Shown here one piece after another: positions 5,891 through 12,885 of a stretch of DNA of 14,687 nucleotides. Location: assembly GCA_024640185.1 (NCBI GenBank), contig JAHEFN010000021.1:1-14687 (forward strand). The letters run 5' to 3'. This DNA is from Gemmatimonadota bacterium (GTDB lineage: Bacteria > Gemmatimonadota > Gemmatimonadetes > Gemmatimonadales > GWC2-71-9). The notes below the pieces were generated by a model. That model made no database searches, was not told the DNA's origin, and was given only the letters and a program-made list of their open reading frames with translations. The stretch's first letter is position 1, and each line of letters begins with the position of its first letter. The position numbers and the translations under genes are program-made.

Positions 5891-7717
5891 CTGAGCACAC
5901 CGCGGAAGCGCCCGCCGTCGCCGCGGCCGCTCCTCCGGCTCTGGCCCCGGGTTCGGCCCTATCGGACCGGGGTGATCATCGCCGGCGTCACCCTGGTCCT
6001 CTCGTCCACCCTGGCGCTGGCCTTCCCGCTGGCGGTCAAGTTCCTGCTCGATGCCGCCTTCGTGGCGGGCGACCGACACCTGCTCGACCAGATCGCCCTC
6101 GGGCTGCTCGCCCTCTTCGCCACCACTGCGGTCCTCAACTACATCCAGACCTACTGGCTCACCGCCACTGGCGAGCGGACGGTCGCCGCGCTCCGGCGCG
6201 AGCTGTTCAACAAGCTGCTGGAGATGTCGCCGGGGTTCTACGTCCACCGCCGCACCGGCGAACTCACCTCGCGGCTGACGGCCGACATCGGCCTGCTGCA
6301 GGGCATTCTCTCCCATCAGGCGGCCGACGCCGCCCGACAGTGCCTCGCCCTGACCGGTGGCATCACGATCCTCACCCTGATGCAGCCCAAGCTGATGCTG
6401 ACCGCCCTCGGCGTGGTGCCGCTGGTGATCGGGTCGGCGATGCTCTTTGGCCGGCGACTCAAGCGGATCACCACCGGGGTGCAGGATCACCTCGCCGAGG
6501 CGACCGGGGTGGCCGAGGAGGCGTTCGCCGAAATCCGGTTGGTACAGGGCTTCGCCCAGGAGCCACGCGAGCGGGCACGCTACGCCGATCGCATCGCCAG
6601 GGTGATCGAGGCCGCCCTCCATCGGGCCCGGACCAGGGCGTTCTTCTTCGGGGCCATCACCTTCACCACCTTTGCCGGGGTGACCGCGGTGCTCTGGATG
6701 GGGGGCCGCCTGGTCCTCTCGGGTTCACTCACCCCCGGCGAGATGGTCTCCTTCCTCCTCTATACCATCTCGATCGCCGCGGCGATCGGTGCCCTGGCGA
6801 CCTTCTTCACCTCCTACCAGGAGGCGATCGGCGCCGCCGAGCGGGTCTTCGATATCCTGGAGCTTGAGCCGACCATCACCGACCCCGAGGAGCCGGTGCC
6901 CCTCGTGGTGCCGCCCCACGGCGAGGTCGAGTTCCGGGAGGTCATCTTCCGCTACGCCTCGGCTGAGCCCGACGCTCCGCCGACCCTCGACGGCATCTCG
7001 TTCCGGATCAAGCCAGGGGAGGTTGTGGCGCTGGTGGGGCCCTCCGGCGCCGGGAAGACCACCGTGGCGTCGTTGCTGCCACGGTTCTGGGACGTCGATG
7101 GCGGCGAGATCCTGCTCGACGGGATCGACATCCGCCGACTGCGGCTGCGGGAACTGCGCGAGGCCGTCGGGGTGGTGCCCCAAGACCCCACCCTGCTCTC
7201 CGGGACCATCCGCGAGAACATCGCCTATGCCCGGGCCGAGGCGGCGGACGCCGACATCGAGGTGGCCGCCCGGATCGCCAACGCCCACGACTTCATCACC
7301 GCGCTGCCCGACGGCTACGCGACCCGGGTGGGCGAGCGCGGGGTGCGGCTCTCGGGCGGGCAACGGCAGCGGATCGCCATCGCCAGGGCGGTGCTCAAGA
7401 ACCCCGCCGTGCTGGTCCTCGACGAGGCCACCTCCTCGCTCGACACCGAGAGTGAGCGGCTGGTGGAGTTGGCGCTGGAGCGGCTGCTGAGCGGCCGCAG
7501 CACCCTGATCATTGCCCACCGACTCTCGACGGTGCAGCGGGCCGATCGACTGGTGGTGCTCGACCAGGGTCGGGTGGCAGAGGAGGGCAGCCACGCCGAA
7601 CTCCTCAGGGCGGGGGGCGTCTACGCCCGGCTCTTCCAGATGCAGTTCCGCGATGACCAGGCGGTGACCGAGGCCCTCTCGGCGATGCGGGTCCTGCGCG
7701 CCGAGGGAGGCCGGTAG
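5891..7717 (+). CDS. MsbA-type ABC exporter, membrane and ATPase domains fused
   Basis: A half-transporter that would dimerise and export a lipid, peptide or drug. The membrane domain covers about residues 25-325, with EMSPGFYVHRRTGELTSRL matching the family's first coupling region. In the ATPase domain: Walker A GPSGAGKTT (383-391), Q-loop PQDPTLLSGTIREN (Q431), signature LSGGQ (487-491), Walker B VLVLDE (to E512), D-loop SSLD, and switch histidine in IIAHRLSTV (H543). All catalytic residues are intact. The frame is open from 5825, but its first ATG/GTG/TTG is GTG 5972, which would remove the conserved LLRLWPRVRPYRTG segment before the first helix. CTG 5891 keeps it, follows GAGGA by eight bases, and gives 608 residues, a normal length. 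Coupling to ctaB is likely. The substrate is unknown; with lptFG nearby, lipid A-core flipping is possible, but CydDC-like or drug roles are not excluded. Confidence 0.88.
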   Translation: MSTPRKRPPSPRPLLRLWPRVRPYRTGVIIAGVTLVLSSTLALAFPLAVKFLLDAAFVAGDRHLLDQIALGLLALFATTAVLNYIQTYWLTATGERTVAALRRELFNKLLEMSPGFYVHRRTGELTSRLTADIGLLQGILSHQAADAARQCLALTGGITILTLMQPKLMLTALGVVPLVIGSAMLFGRRLKRITTGVQDHLAEATGVAEEAFAEIRLVQGFAQEPRERARYADRIARVIEAALHRARTRAFFFGAITFTTFAGVTAVLWMGGRLVLSGSLTPGEMVSFLLYTISIAAAIGALATFFTSYQEAIGAAERVFDILELEPTITDPEEPVPLVVPPHGEVEFREVIFRYASAEPDAPPTLDGISFRIKPGEVVALVGPSGAGKTTVASLLPRFWDVDGGEILLDGIDIRRLRLRELREAVGVVPQDPTLLSGTIRENIAYARAEAADADIEVAARIANAHDFITALPDGYATRVGERGVRLSGGQRQRIAIARAVLKNPAVLVLDEATSSLDTESERLVELALERLLSGRSTLIIAHRLSTVQRADRLVVLDQGRVAEEGSHAELLRAGGVYARLFQMQFRDDQAVTEALSAMRVLRAEGGR

Positions 7718-7735
7718 CCGCCCGCCACCGGTCGA

Positions 7736-8644
7736 TCAGGGGAGGACGTTGCCGCCGTCGGCGATGAACCGAATCGTGCCATCCTCCTGCCGCTTCCACA
7801 GGCTCAGGTAGGTCGACCGCAACACCCGGTCCGGCTGCCCCGCCACGCCATCGACCGTGATCATGGCCTCGCCGGCGGTCCACCCCACCGAGCCGTCACG
7901 TGCCGCTCCGGCGGCGACCGGTCGCCAGCTCCAATGGCTGCCATCCATCCCCCGCAACGCATCAGCGATGGCCTCGGGGCCACGCACCAGCACGCCCCCG
8001 GTTGCAAAGGTGACCGCGTCGGGCGCGGCCCAGTGACGGAAGGCGTCGGCCGCCGAGCTCCGGCCTGCGGAGTCCGCGAAGGCCAAGTCGGCCATCACGA
8101 AGGGACGCGGATCGCCGTCCCCGACCGTCAGGATCGATTCCGGCCCGCGTGGACTGAGAGAGTCCGGCAGGACCCCCGGGGGAAAGCCCGGCATCTCCAC
8201 CAGGCCGAAGACCCCCAGCGACCACCCATTCGGGCGCCGATGCCACGCCATGATGTAGCGCCCAAGATCGCCCCGGCTGGAGTCCGGCATCCCGACGTAC
8301 GCCACGCCGTAGATCAGCACCATGCTGCTGTCGGCTGCTCGATCGACACCGAGGGGTTGCAACTGGAATCGCAGGCCGGCTGGGTACTGCTGGGCCGCCA
8401 ATGCCTCGGTCACCCGGGCCTTGCCGGTGACCACCGGGAGTCCGGGCCACAGCAGGGTGGCATCGTCCCGGAGCATCGGTTCGAGCGCGGCCGCGAGGCC
8501 ACGTTCCAGGACGCCGGCCCGAATGATCTCGTGCGCGATCAGGGCCGGTCGCTCGGGGGGACGAGGCCGTTGGGCCGTGATGGACGGCCAGGGAGCGATC
8601 AGCGCCCCGACCAACAGCTGGATACCTGCCCGACACCTCTTCAC
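7736..8644 (-). CDS. Secreted protein with two NTF2-like (SnoaL/DUF4440-type) domains
   Basis: This 302-residue protein starts at GTG 8644. It has a signal peptide (KRCRAGIQLLVGALIAPWPS, likely cleaved after ITAQ at 25). Two similar alpha+beta units follow. The first (about 33-150) holds DDATLLWPGLPVVTGKARVTE and GVAYVGMP; the second (about 181-300) holds AAPDAVTFATGGVLVRGPEA and WTAGEAMITV, ending YLSLWKRQEDGTIRFIADGG. The pattern 'acid residue, beta strand, G-K/P-E-A-I, then two strands' is that of NTF2-like folds used as ligand pockets, small enzymes or protein-binding domains. No catalytic residues can be assigned. Longer readings of this frame to 9010 pass through the neighbouring lipoprotein gene and lack a signal sequence, so they are rejected. 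It is convergent with the ABC exporter, 18 bp away. Confidence 0.75.
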   Translation of the reverse strand: MKRCRAGIQLLVGALIAPWPSITAQRPRPPERPALIAHEIIRAGVLERGLAAALEPMLRDDATLLWPGLPVVTGKARVTEALAAQQYPAGLRFQLQPLGVDRAADSSMVLIYGVAYVGMPDSSRGDLGRYIMAWHRRPNGWSLGVFGLVEMPGFPPGVLPDSLSPRGPESILTVGDGDPRPFVMADLAFADSAGRSSAADAFRHWAAPDAVTFATGGVLVRGPEAIADALRGMDGSHWSWRPVAAGAARDGSVGWTAGEAMITVDGVAGQPDRVLRSTYLSLWKRQEDGTIRFIADGGNVLP

Positions 8645-8648
8645 GTCA

Positions 8649-8653
8649 CCTCC
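8649..8653 (-). promoter_or_regulatory. Strong ribosome binding site fixing a GTG start
   Basis: On the minus strand GGAGG is followed by TGAC and then GTG. The run GGAGGTGA matches the complement of the 16S rRNA 3' end over eight bases. It selects the GTG at 8644 and exposes a clean signal peptide, ruling out the longer reading. Confidence 0.7.
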
Positions 8654-8673
8654 ACGATGATTCCACCATGAGA

Positions 8674-8707
8674 CATGCCCCCGACCGGCGAACCGGTCGG
8701 GGGCATG
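8674..8707 (-). terminator. 15-bp perfect hairpin downstream of the lipoprotein gene
   Basis: Bases 8674-8688 (CATGCCCCCGACCGG) and 8693-8707 are perfect inverted copies around a four-base loop CGAA. The hairpin lies 29 bases after the lipoprotein stop and before the NTF2-like gene. It is the strongest hairpin I found in the window. No T-tract follows on the minus strand, so it may end transcripts without one, protect the 3' end, or be a pause site. It probably separates the NTF2-like gene from the module upstream. Confidence 0.75.
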
Positions 8708-8736
8708 AAACCTATACGCGGCAGTCCGCGAGGGAA

Positions 8737-10101
8737 CTACTTGATGGTGATCAGCAGCTCCGTCGGGAACGCGCCCGACCAAACGGTCGGCAGCACCCAG
8801 TAGGACTTGCCGTCCTCGAACTCCTGGGTGTCGTGCTCCGGGTTGGCGCCAGAGAACGCGCCGTGGATCGCCACGTTGACTCCCTCGTCCACCGAGCAGA
8901 AGTCGATGTCGGAGCTGTTGTTCCAGGAGACCGTGATCTCGCGGTCGCCGGTCCCGGTCACGTTGACCTTGTACCAGTTGGTCGGACGGTTCGGGTTGTT
9001 GCCGTACCAATCGAGGTCGCCCCAGATCGGGTTGTCGGCGATGAACATGCCCGTTCCCGGCGCCGGCACTGCGAATTCCGGCTGCCCGACGCCGTTGTAA
9101 GCCGCGACACCAGTACCCGGAATCTGGGCATACCCGGATCCGGAGGTCAGGGCCACCGTCGAGGGAAGGTCGGCAAGCGAGATCGCCGGCAGCGACGCGA
9201 GGTGCACGCCGGAGACGACCGCCGTGGCAGCGGCCAAGCCCGTCGGGGCCAGCACAACCGCAGAGGTCCCGTCACCGGAGATGGAGAGGACGAAGCCCGG
9301 CTTGGTGTTCCAGGTGATGACCATCTCAGGCTCGAACCGGAAGCCGGTGGCGGTGATCGTGAAGGTCTCGGCCGCCCCGACATTGGTCTTGCTGTAGCTC
9401 AGCGGGATCGACGTCACGGCCGGCACGTTGATTTCATTGGTGGTCTTGAGGGAGTACTCGCCGAGGTTGGCAGCGTAGTCAGCCGTCACGTGGTCCACCG
9501 TCGCCCGACCGGTCGATCCCGGGATCGGGATGAAGGTGATCGACTTGGCCGTGATCTCGGTGATCACCGCGTCGCCCGTGTTGTCGAAGTGGACCGTCGA
9601 GGTGGCCGGATCGAAGGACACGTCGCCGGGCGCCGTGATGGTGACCGGGTCACCGATCGCCGGCTCGGCCACGCTCAGCGCGCCGACATTGGTCGGCACC
9701 ACGCGGACGGTGATCGTCGTCGAGAAACTCCCCGACGTGATGACGAAGCTGGTCGAGACATTGGTGTTGGCCGTCACGAAGAACCGCATCTGGTTCTGCG
9801 CTTCGTTGGGCTGCAACGTCTTCTCAGGATTGACGTTGTCCGGCCGGTAGTTCGTGTCGCGCACCACCGTGATGCCCGACCCGACGTTGGAGGCGGCAAA
9901 GATCGCCGGCACCGACTCGTTCCGGTCGTTGACGAGACGTACGCGCAACTCCTCGGTCGCACCCTGATTCACGAACATCACCTGCGGTGTCGCCTGGATG
10001 TTGGTGGGATCGCCACCGAATTCCAGTGAGTAGTCGTTGGCGCAGGCGGAGGCCCCGAGGGCCACAATCAGACCCGCCATTCCACGAATCACTCGGTTCA
10101 T
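8737..10101 (-). CDS. Surface lipoprotein with Ig-like and IPT-like domains
   Basis: A 454-residue protein starting MNRVIRGMAGLIVALGASAC. C20 is a likely lipidated cysteine, although the -3 position is Ala rather than the usual Leu. After a short linker there is an Ig-like beta domain (about 36-136), then two regions resembling IPT/TIG domains (about 137-228 and 229-320). A C-terminal domain (about 345-454) contains NWYKVNVTGTGDREITVSWN and SSDIDFCSVDEGVNV, reminiscent of pre-peptidase C-terminal (PPC) domains. The domain calls are by pattern and not certain. Start at 10101 was chosen because GAGGAG (10109-10114) precedes it by seven bases and the signal begins there; an ATG 54 bases upstream adds residues that overlap the terminator. 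It is the last gene of the surface-protein series, probably an outer-membrane-anchored binding or structural protein. Confidence 0.75.
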   Translation of the reverse strand: MNRVIRGMAGLIVALGASACANDYSLEFGGDPTNIQATPQVMFVNQGATEELRVRLVNDRNESVPAIFAASNVGSGITVVRDTNYRPDNVNPEKTLQPNEAQNQMRFFVTANTNVSTSFVITSGSFSTTITVRVVPTNVGALSVAEPAIGDPVTITAPGDVSFDPATSTVHFDNTGDAVITEITAKSITFIPIPGSTGRATVDHVTADYAANLGEYSLKTTNEINVPAVTSIPLSYSKTNVGAAETFTITATGFRFEPEMVITWNTKPGFVLSISGDGTSAVVLAPTGLAAATAVVSGVHLASLPAISLADLPSTVALTSGSGYAQIPGTGVAAYNGVGQPEFAVPAPGTGMFIADNPIWGDLDWYGNNPNRPTNWYKVNVTGTGDREITVSWNNSSDIDFCSVDEGVNVAIHGAFSGANPEHDTQEFEDGKSYWVLPTVWSGAFPTELLITIK

Positions 10102-10123
10102 AGAGATGCTCCTCACCTGAGGG

Positions 10124-10143
10124 AAAAGGTGTCCACCGACACC
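10124..10143 (-). terminator. Rho-independent terminator after the GWxTD gene
   Basis: On the minus strand GGTGTC-GGTG-GACACC, a perfect 6-bp stem with a 4-base loop, is followed at once by TTTT. It begins two bases after the stop codon of the GWxTD gene and lies only about 20 bases before the lipoprotein start. No room is left for a separate promoter after it, so it may act as a leaky attenuator that lowers lipoprotein expression. Confidence 0.65.
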
Positions 10144-10145
10144 GG

Positions 10146-11630
10146 TTAAGTGCATGAGATCGAATTAATCCCACTGTTGGGATTGTTCGGATCACTGCTG
10201 GTTGTCTGCAGGAACTGCTGCCCCAGGAACGGTTCGATCGTGTTCTTGACGACCTGGGGGGTCAAGACTTCGCACCAATTCGGTGCACTGCTCTCGAACT
10301 GGTCATTGGTCTTGATCAGCGAGAAGTTCCCGAAGTTGTTCCGGTCGACGAAAATGTACCACCGGAGCCGGCCCTGCGTATACCGCCAGATCTCGAACGG
10401 CGGTGCCCGGTCACCGGAGGGGAACGGATTCCGCTCATCCGGCTGGCCGTACTTCACATAGACGCGACCACGGTCGGTCTTCCAACCCGGGCGAACATTC
10501 CTCCCGTCCTCACCGAAGAGCTGGTCGGCCCGTTCGATCAGGTCGTAGAACGCCATCCGGTACTCATTGGCGGCCGTGGCCTTGTCGGTATCACGCTCCG
10601 CCCAGAACTGGATCAGGAACTGCCGCTTGGCGTTGACCGTCAATGCTCCATCGCCATCGGCCTTGTAGACGGCGAGCTCCGACGGCTTGGCGATCAACTC
10701 GAGGACTTCCTGGGCCCGGTCGAGATCGTCCTCGCCCAAAGAGGCAAAGTACGCCTCGTCGAGGCCTCTTGCAGCATTTCGGGCGGCGATACTGCGTGCC
10801 ATGGCCACTTCCAACGAGCCAATCCCGAATCGATCGGAACGCTCGACCTGACGGTCGCCGAGCGTCACGTTGGCGACCAAGTCGTAGCTTCCCTCAGGCA
10901 GACCCTCGAGCGGGATCTGTGCCCGGATCACCCCACCACCGGCGGGAATGGTCTGGTCCACTGGCGGCAGCCGATAGAGCACCGTCCCGTCGGCCGCGTT
11001 CCGCACCTCGAGTCGCGTCGTCGCCGACGTCTCGACATCAGAATACGCCTCCAACAGGAAGGCGAGGTTCGGCTCAAGGGCATCCAGCGTCAAGATCGGC
11101 GAGGTGACGAAGCGAACGTTGCCACGGGAGAACTCCCCCGGCATGGACGTCGTATCGCCGGGAGAGGTGATCCGCATCTGTGACGCCAGCAACAGGTCGG
11201 ACACCGCTGGCTGGTCGGTGAAGCCATCGACCACCGTCTCGGCGGACGTTGACCGACCGGTCACCGAGTCCATCACCGTCACCTTGATCCGGAAGGTCCC
11301 GGTCGACATCTGCCCAAGCTTCAGGGTTTCCATGCCATAGGCTTCGGGAATCCTGAAGGAGGCAGGCGCCGACGACCACCACGGCTCCGCATACAGCCTG
11401 GTTCCTGCCCCGTCGAACACCTCCAGGGTGGTCTGCCAGACGATCCGGTCTCCGGCCGGTGTGGGTTCCGCCAGGATGTACGGCACCTGGAGGAAGGCCA
11501 TCACCGACGTCCTCGCCGAATCCGGCGCAAAGAACCGGACCGCCTTCACCGCCAACTGTGGCGCTGACTGCTGGACCGGGGCACTGCTGAGAGCGCCGAG
11601 GGCAAGGACGAGTGGCGAAAGAAGCATCAT
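10146..11630 (-). CDS. Exported GWxTD-domain protein
   Basis: 494 residues. A hydrophobic leader (MMLLSPLVLALGALSSAP) suggests export, though its N-terminus has no positive charge; an in-frame CTG at 11645 would add TERR-type residues. Residues about 25-290 are beta-rich and Ig-like. The C-terminal GWxTD domain is clear: RQFLIQFWAERD (336-347), then the name motif GWKTDRGRVYVKYGQPDE (382-399) and FEIWRY with RWYIFVD. Only two cysteines are present, C453 and C493, both at the C-terminus, and they could form a disulfide. GWxTD proteins are uncharacterised but recur in the Fibrobacterota-Chlorobiota-Bacteroidota group, often near envelope genes. The Shine-Dalgarno is weak; the start context is identical to that of the PorV gene upstream. 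It lies between the PorV-type barrel and a surface lipoprotein. Confidence 0.88.
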   Translation of the reverse strand: MMLLSPLVLALGALSSAPVQQSAPQLAVKAVRFFAPDSARTSVMAFLQVPYILAEPTPAGDRIVWQTTLEVFDGAGTRLYAEPWWSSAPASFRIPEAYGMETLKLGQMSTGTFRIKVTVMDSVTGRSTSAETVVDGFTDQPAVSDLLLASQMRITSPGDTTSMPGEFSRGNVRFVTSPILTLDALEPNLAFLLEAYSDVETSATTRLEVRNAADGTVLYRLPPVDQTIPAGGGVIRAQIPLEGLPEGSYDLVANVTLGDRQVERSDRFGIGSLEVAMARSIAARNAARGLDEAYFASLGEDDLDRAQEVLELIAKPSELAVYKADGDGALTVNAKRQFLIQFWAERDTDKATAANEYRMAFYDLIERADQLFGEDGRNVRPGWKTDRGRVYVKYGQPDERNPFPSGDRAPPFEIWRYTQGRLRWYIFVDRNNFGNFSLIKTNDQFESSAPNWCEVLTPQVVKNTIEPFLGQQFLQTTSSDPNNPNSGINSISCT

Positions 11631-11640
11631 GCGTCGTTCT
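11628..11640 (-). repeat. 13-bp start-context repeat, copy at the GWxTD gene
   Basis: The sequence CATGCGTCGTTCT (minus strand AGAACGACGCATG) ends in the ATG start codon and is identical to the sequence at the start of the PorV-type gene (12816-12828). Beyond these 13 bases the upstream flanks diverge. Confidence 0.6.
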
Positions 11641-11660
11641 GTCAGATCGGTCGGAGGGGT

Positions 11661-11686
11661 ACCCGGGCGACAGAGGTCACCCGGGT
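11661..11686 (-). terminator. Hairpin after the PorV-type gene
   Basis: ACCCGGGCGAC (11661-11671) pairs with GTCACCCGGGT (11676-11686) around an AGAG loop: 11 positions with one C/A mismatch. It lies eight bases after the PorV stop and before the GWxTD start. No T-tract follows on the minus strand, so it is more likely a 3'-end stabiliser or pause than a full terminator. Confidence 0.5.
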
Positions 11687-11693
11687 CGCTCCC

Positions 11694-12818
11694 TTACCAA
11701 CCGAGACTGACGGTGAAGAAATTGGTGTTGCCAAGAAGGCCAAGCTTCTTCCAGGCGTAGTCGAAGCCGATCGAGAAGGTCGGGGTCTGGTAGTTGAGCC
11801 CCCCACCGACAGCCATGCCCTGGCTCTTCTCGTCGGACTCCTTGACGACGCCAACCCCGAAGAAGTCGGTGTCGTAGGTGTTGGACGGCGTGGCGGTGTA
11901 GCTGCCCCGCACGGCCAGGCCGAAGTTCGAACCCCCGAGCTGCATCGCTGCCAGCTCGGCGCCGAAGCCGAAGCCCGCCTTGTTGGAGTTGGCCTGGTTG
12001 AACTCACCCATGAGGGTGATCCGTGAGCTCGCGCTCGCGACCACGTCATAGGCCAGACCCACCCGGAAGACCGTCGGCAGCGAGAAGCCGGTGGTCCGGT
12101 AGATCGCCGGCTGGAGCTCCTCGGTGATCGGATCCTCACCCGGCAACTGATCGCGCGGGGCTTCGGTCCGGATCTTGTCGCCGTCGTAGCTCATCTTCGT
12201 GCCGAGATTCGACAGCGTGAAGGCGAACCGGATCGGCTTGCCACCAATGGCCGAGTGGAAGTGGGTGCCGAAGTCGACGGCGAAGGCGGACCCGGAGGCC
12301 TGCCCCAGCTGGTCGAAGACGCCCTTGGCTGTGAAGCCCACCGAGAACCGGTCACTGAAGTTCTTGGCGAAGGTCACCGCCGCGAAGGTCTCGGAGACGT
12401 CGTACACCTCACCAGTGCCTTCCGGTGTTTCCACCGTGTACACCGGCTGCTCGCTGAACCCGAAGGTGCCGAGCTGGATGCCGAAGGTGCTCGCGCCACC
12501 ACCGAACGGGAACGCGATGGCGCCCCAGTTCAACTTGGTGTCCGCGACATAGTCATATTGTGAAAACTGGGCACCGGGGCGCGTAATGAGCGCCACGGCC
12601 GCCGGATTGGCATTGAGCCCTCCGACGTCGGTCGCCATGGCCACGTACGATCCGCCCAGCGCGGTGCCTCGGGCATTTGCGCCCAAGAGCAAAAACTCCG
12701 CGGTGGTCGACCCGTAGGCCACGTTGTCGGCGACATCCTGCTGCGCGACCGCCACCGCCGGCACGAAGCCGAGGCTGAGGACCGCCAGGAGGAGTCGGGA
12801 CGAGTAGCTGCAATTCAT
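11694..12818 (-). CDS. PorV/PorQ-family outer-membrane beta-barrel
   Basis: 374 residues with a signal peptide (MNCSYSSRLLLAVLSLGFVP, cleavage near AVAVA-Q at 25-26). The mature start, with EFLLLGANARGTALGGSYVA (about residues 41-60) and GGLNANPAAVAL, is the hallmark of the PorV/PorQ (FadL-related, UPF0164-like) family. Alternating beta strands follow, and the protein ends in TVSLGW, the terminal aromatic typical of barrels recognised by the BAM machinery. In type IX secretion PorV shuttles C-terminal-domain cargo from the translocon to the attachment complex; PorQ has a related role. Which of the two this is cannot be decided here. AGGGAG (12827-12832) lies eight bases before the ATG. It follows directly the gene for a protein with a sorting-like C-terminal domain. 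Confidence 0.88.
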   Translation of the reverse strand: MNCSYSSRLLLAVLSLGFVPAVAVAQQDVADNVAYGSTTAEFLLLGANARGTALGGSYVAMATDVGGLNANPAAVALITRPGAQFSQYDYVADTKLNWGAIAFPFGGGASTFGIQLGTFGFSEQPVYTVETPEGTGEVYDVSETFAAVTFAKNFSDRFSVGFTAKGVFDQLGQASGSAFAVDFGTHFHSAIGGKPIRFAFTLSNLGTKMSYDGDKIRTEAPRDQLPGEDPITEELQPAIYRTTGFSLPTVFRVGLAYDVVASASSRITLMGEFNQANSNKAGFGFGAELAAMQLGGSNFGLAVRGSYTATPSNTYDTDFFGVGVVKESDEKSQGMAVGGGLNYQTPTFSIGFDYAWKKLGLLGNTNFFTVSLGW

Positions 12819-12828
12819 GCGTCGTTCT
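12816..12828 (-). repeat. 13-bp start-context repeat, copy at the PorV-type gene
   Basis: Second copy of CATGCGTCGTTCT, again ending in the start codon. Here a good Shine-Dalgarno (AGGGAG) overlaps its upstream edge, which the GWxTD copy lacks. Confidence 0.6.
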
Positions 12829-12838
12829 CCCTGAGGAG

Positions 12839-12877
12839 GACGGGCGGGGGCAGCGATGCCACCCCCGACCGCCCGTC
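12839..12877 (-). terminator. GC-rich hairpin between the cargo-like gene and the PorV-type gene
   Basis: GACGGGC (12839-12845) pairs with GCCCGTC (12871-12877) and GGGGG (12846-12850) with CCCCC (12862-12866), with a four-base GACC bulge; an alternative 9-bp pairing GACGGGCGG/CCGCCCGTC is also possible. It starts nine bases after the upstream stop and ends shortly before the PorV Shine-Dalgarno. There is no T-tract. Confidence 0.5.
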
Positions 12878-12885
12878 GGCGTGGA

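Noticed and set aside
7711..7731. CCGGT/ACCGG hairpin between the ABC exporter and the NTF2-like gene
   Set aside because: Only five base pairs with an 11-base loop, overlapping a stop codon; too weak to call a terminator.
8645..9010. N-terminal extension of the NTF2-like protein to 9010
   Set aside because: The added sequence is an antisense-style shadow of the lipoprotein gene, crosses the 15-bp hairpin, and hides a good GTG start with a strong ribosome binding site and signal peptide.
8668..10029. 453-residue plus-strand frame opposite the lipoprotein gene
   Set aside because: Arg/Asp/Gly/His-rich with no domain or signal; the minus strand carries a signal peptide, ribosome binding site and beta-domain patterns.
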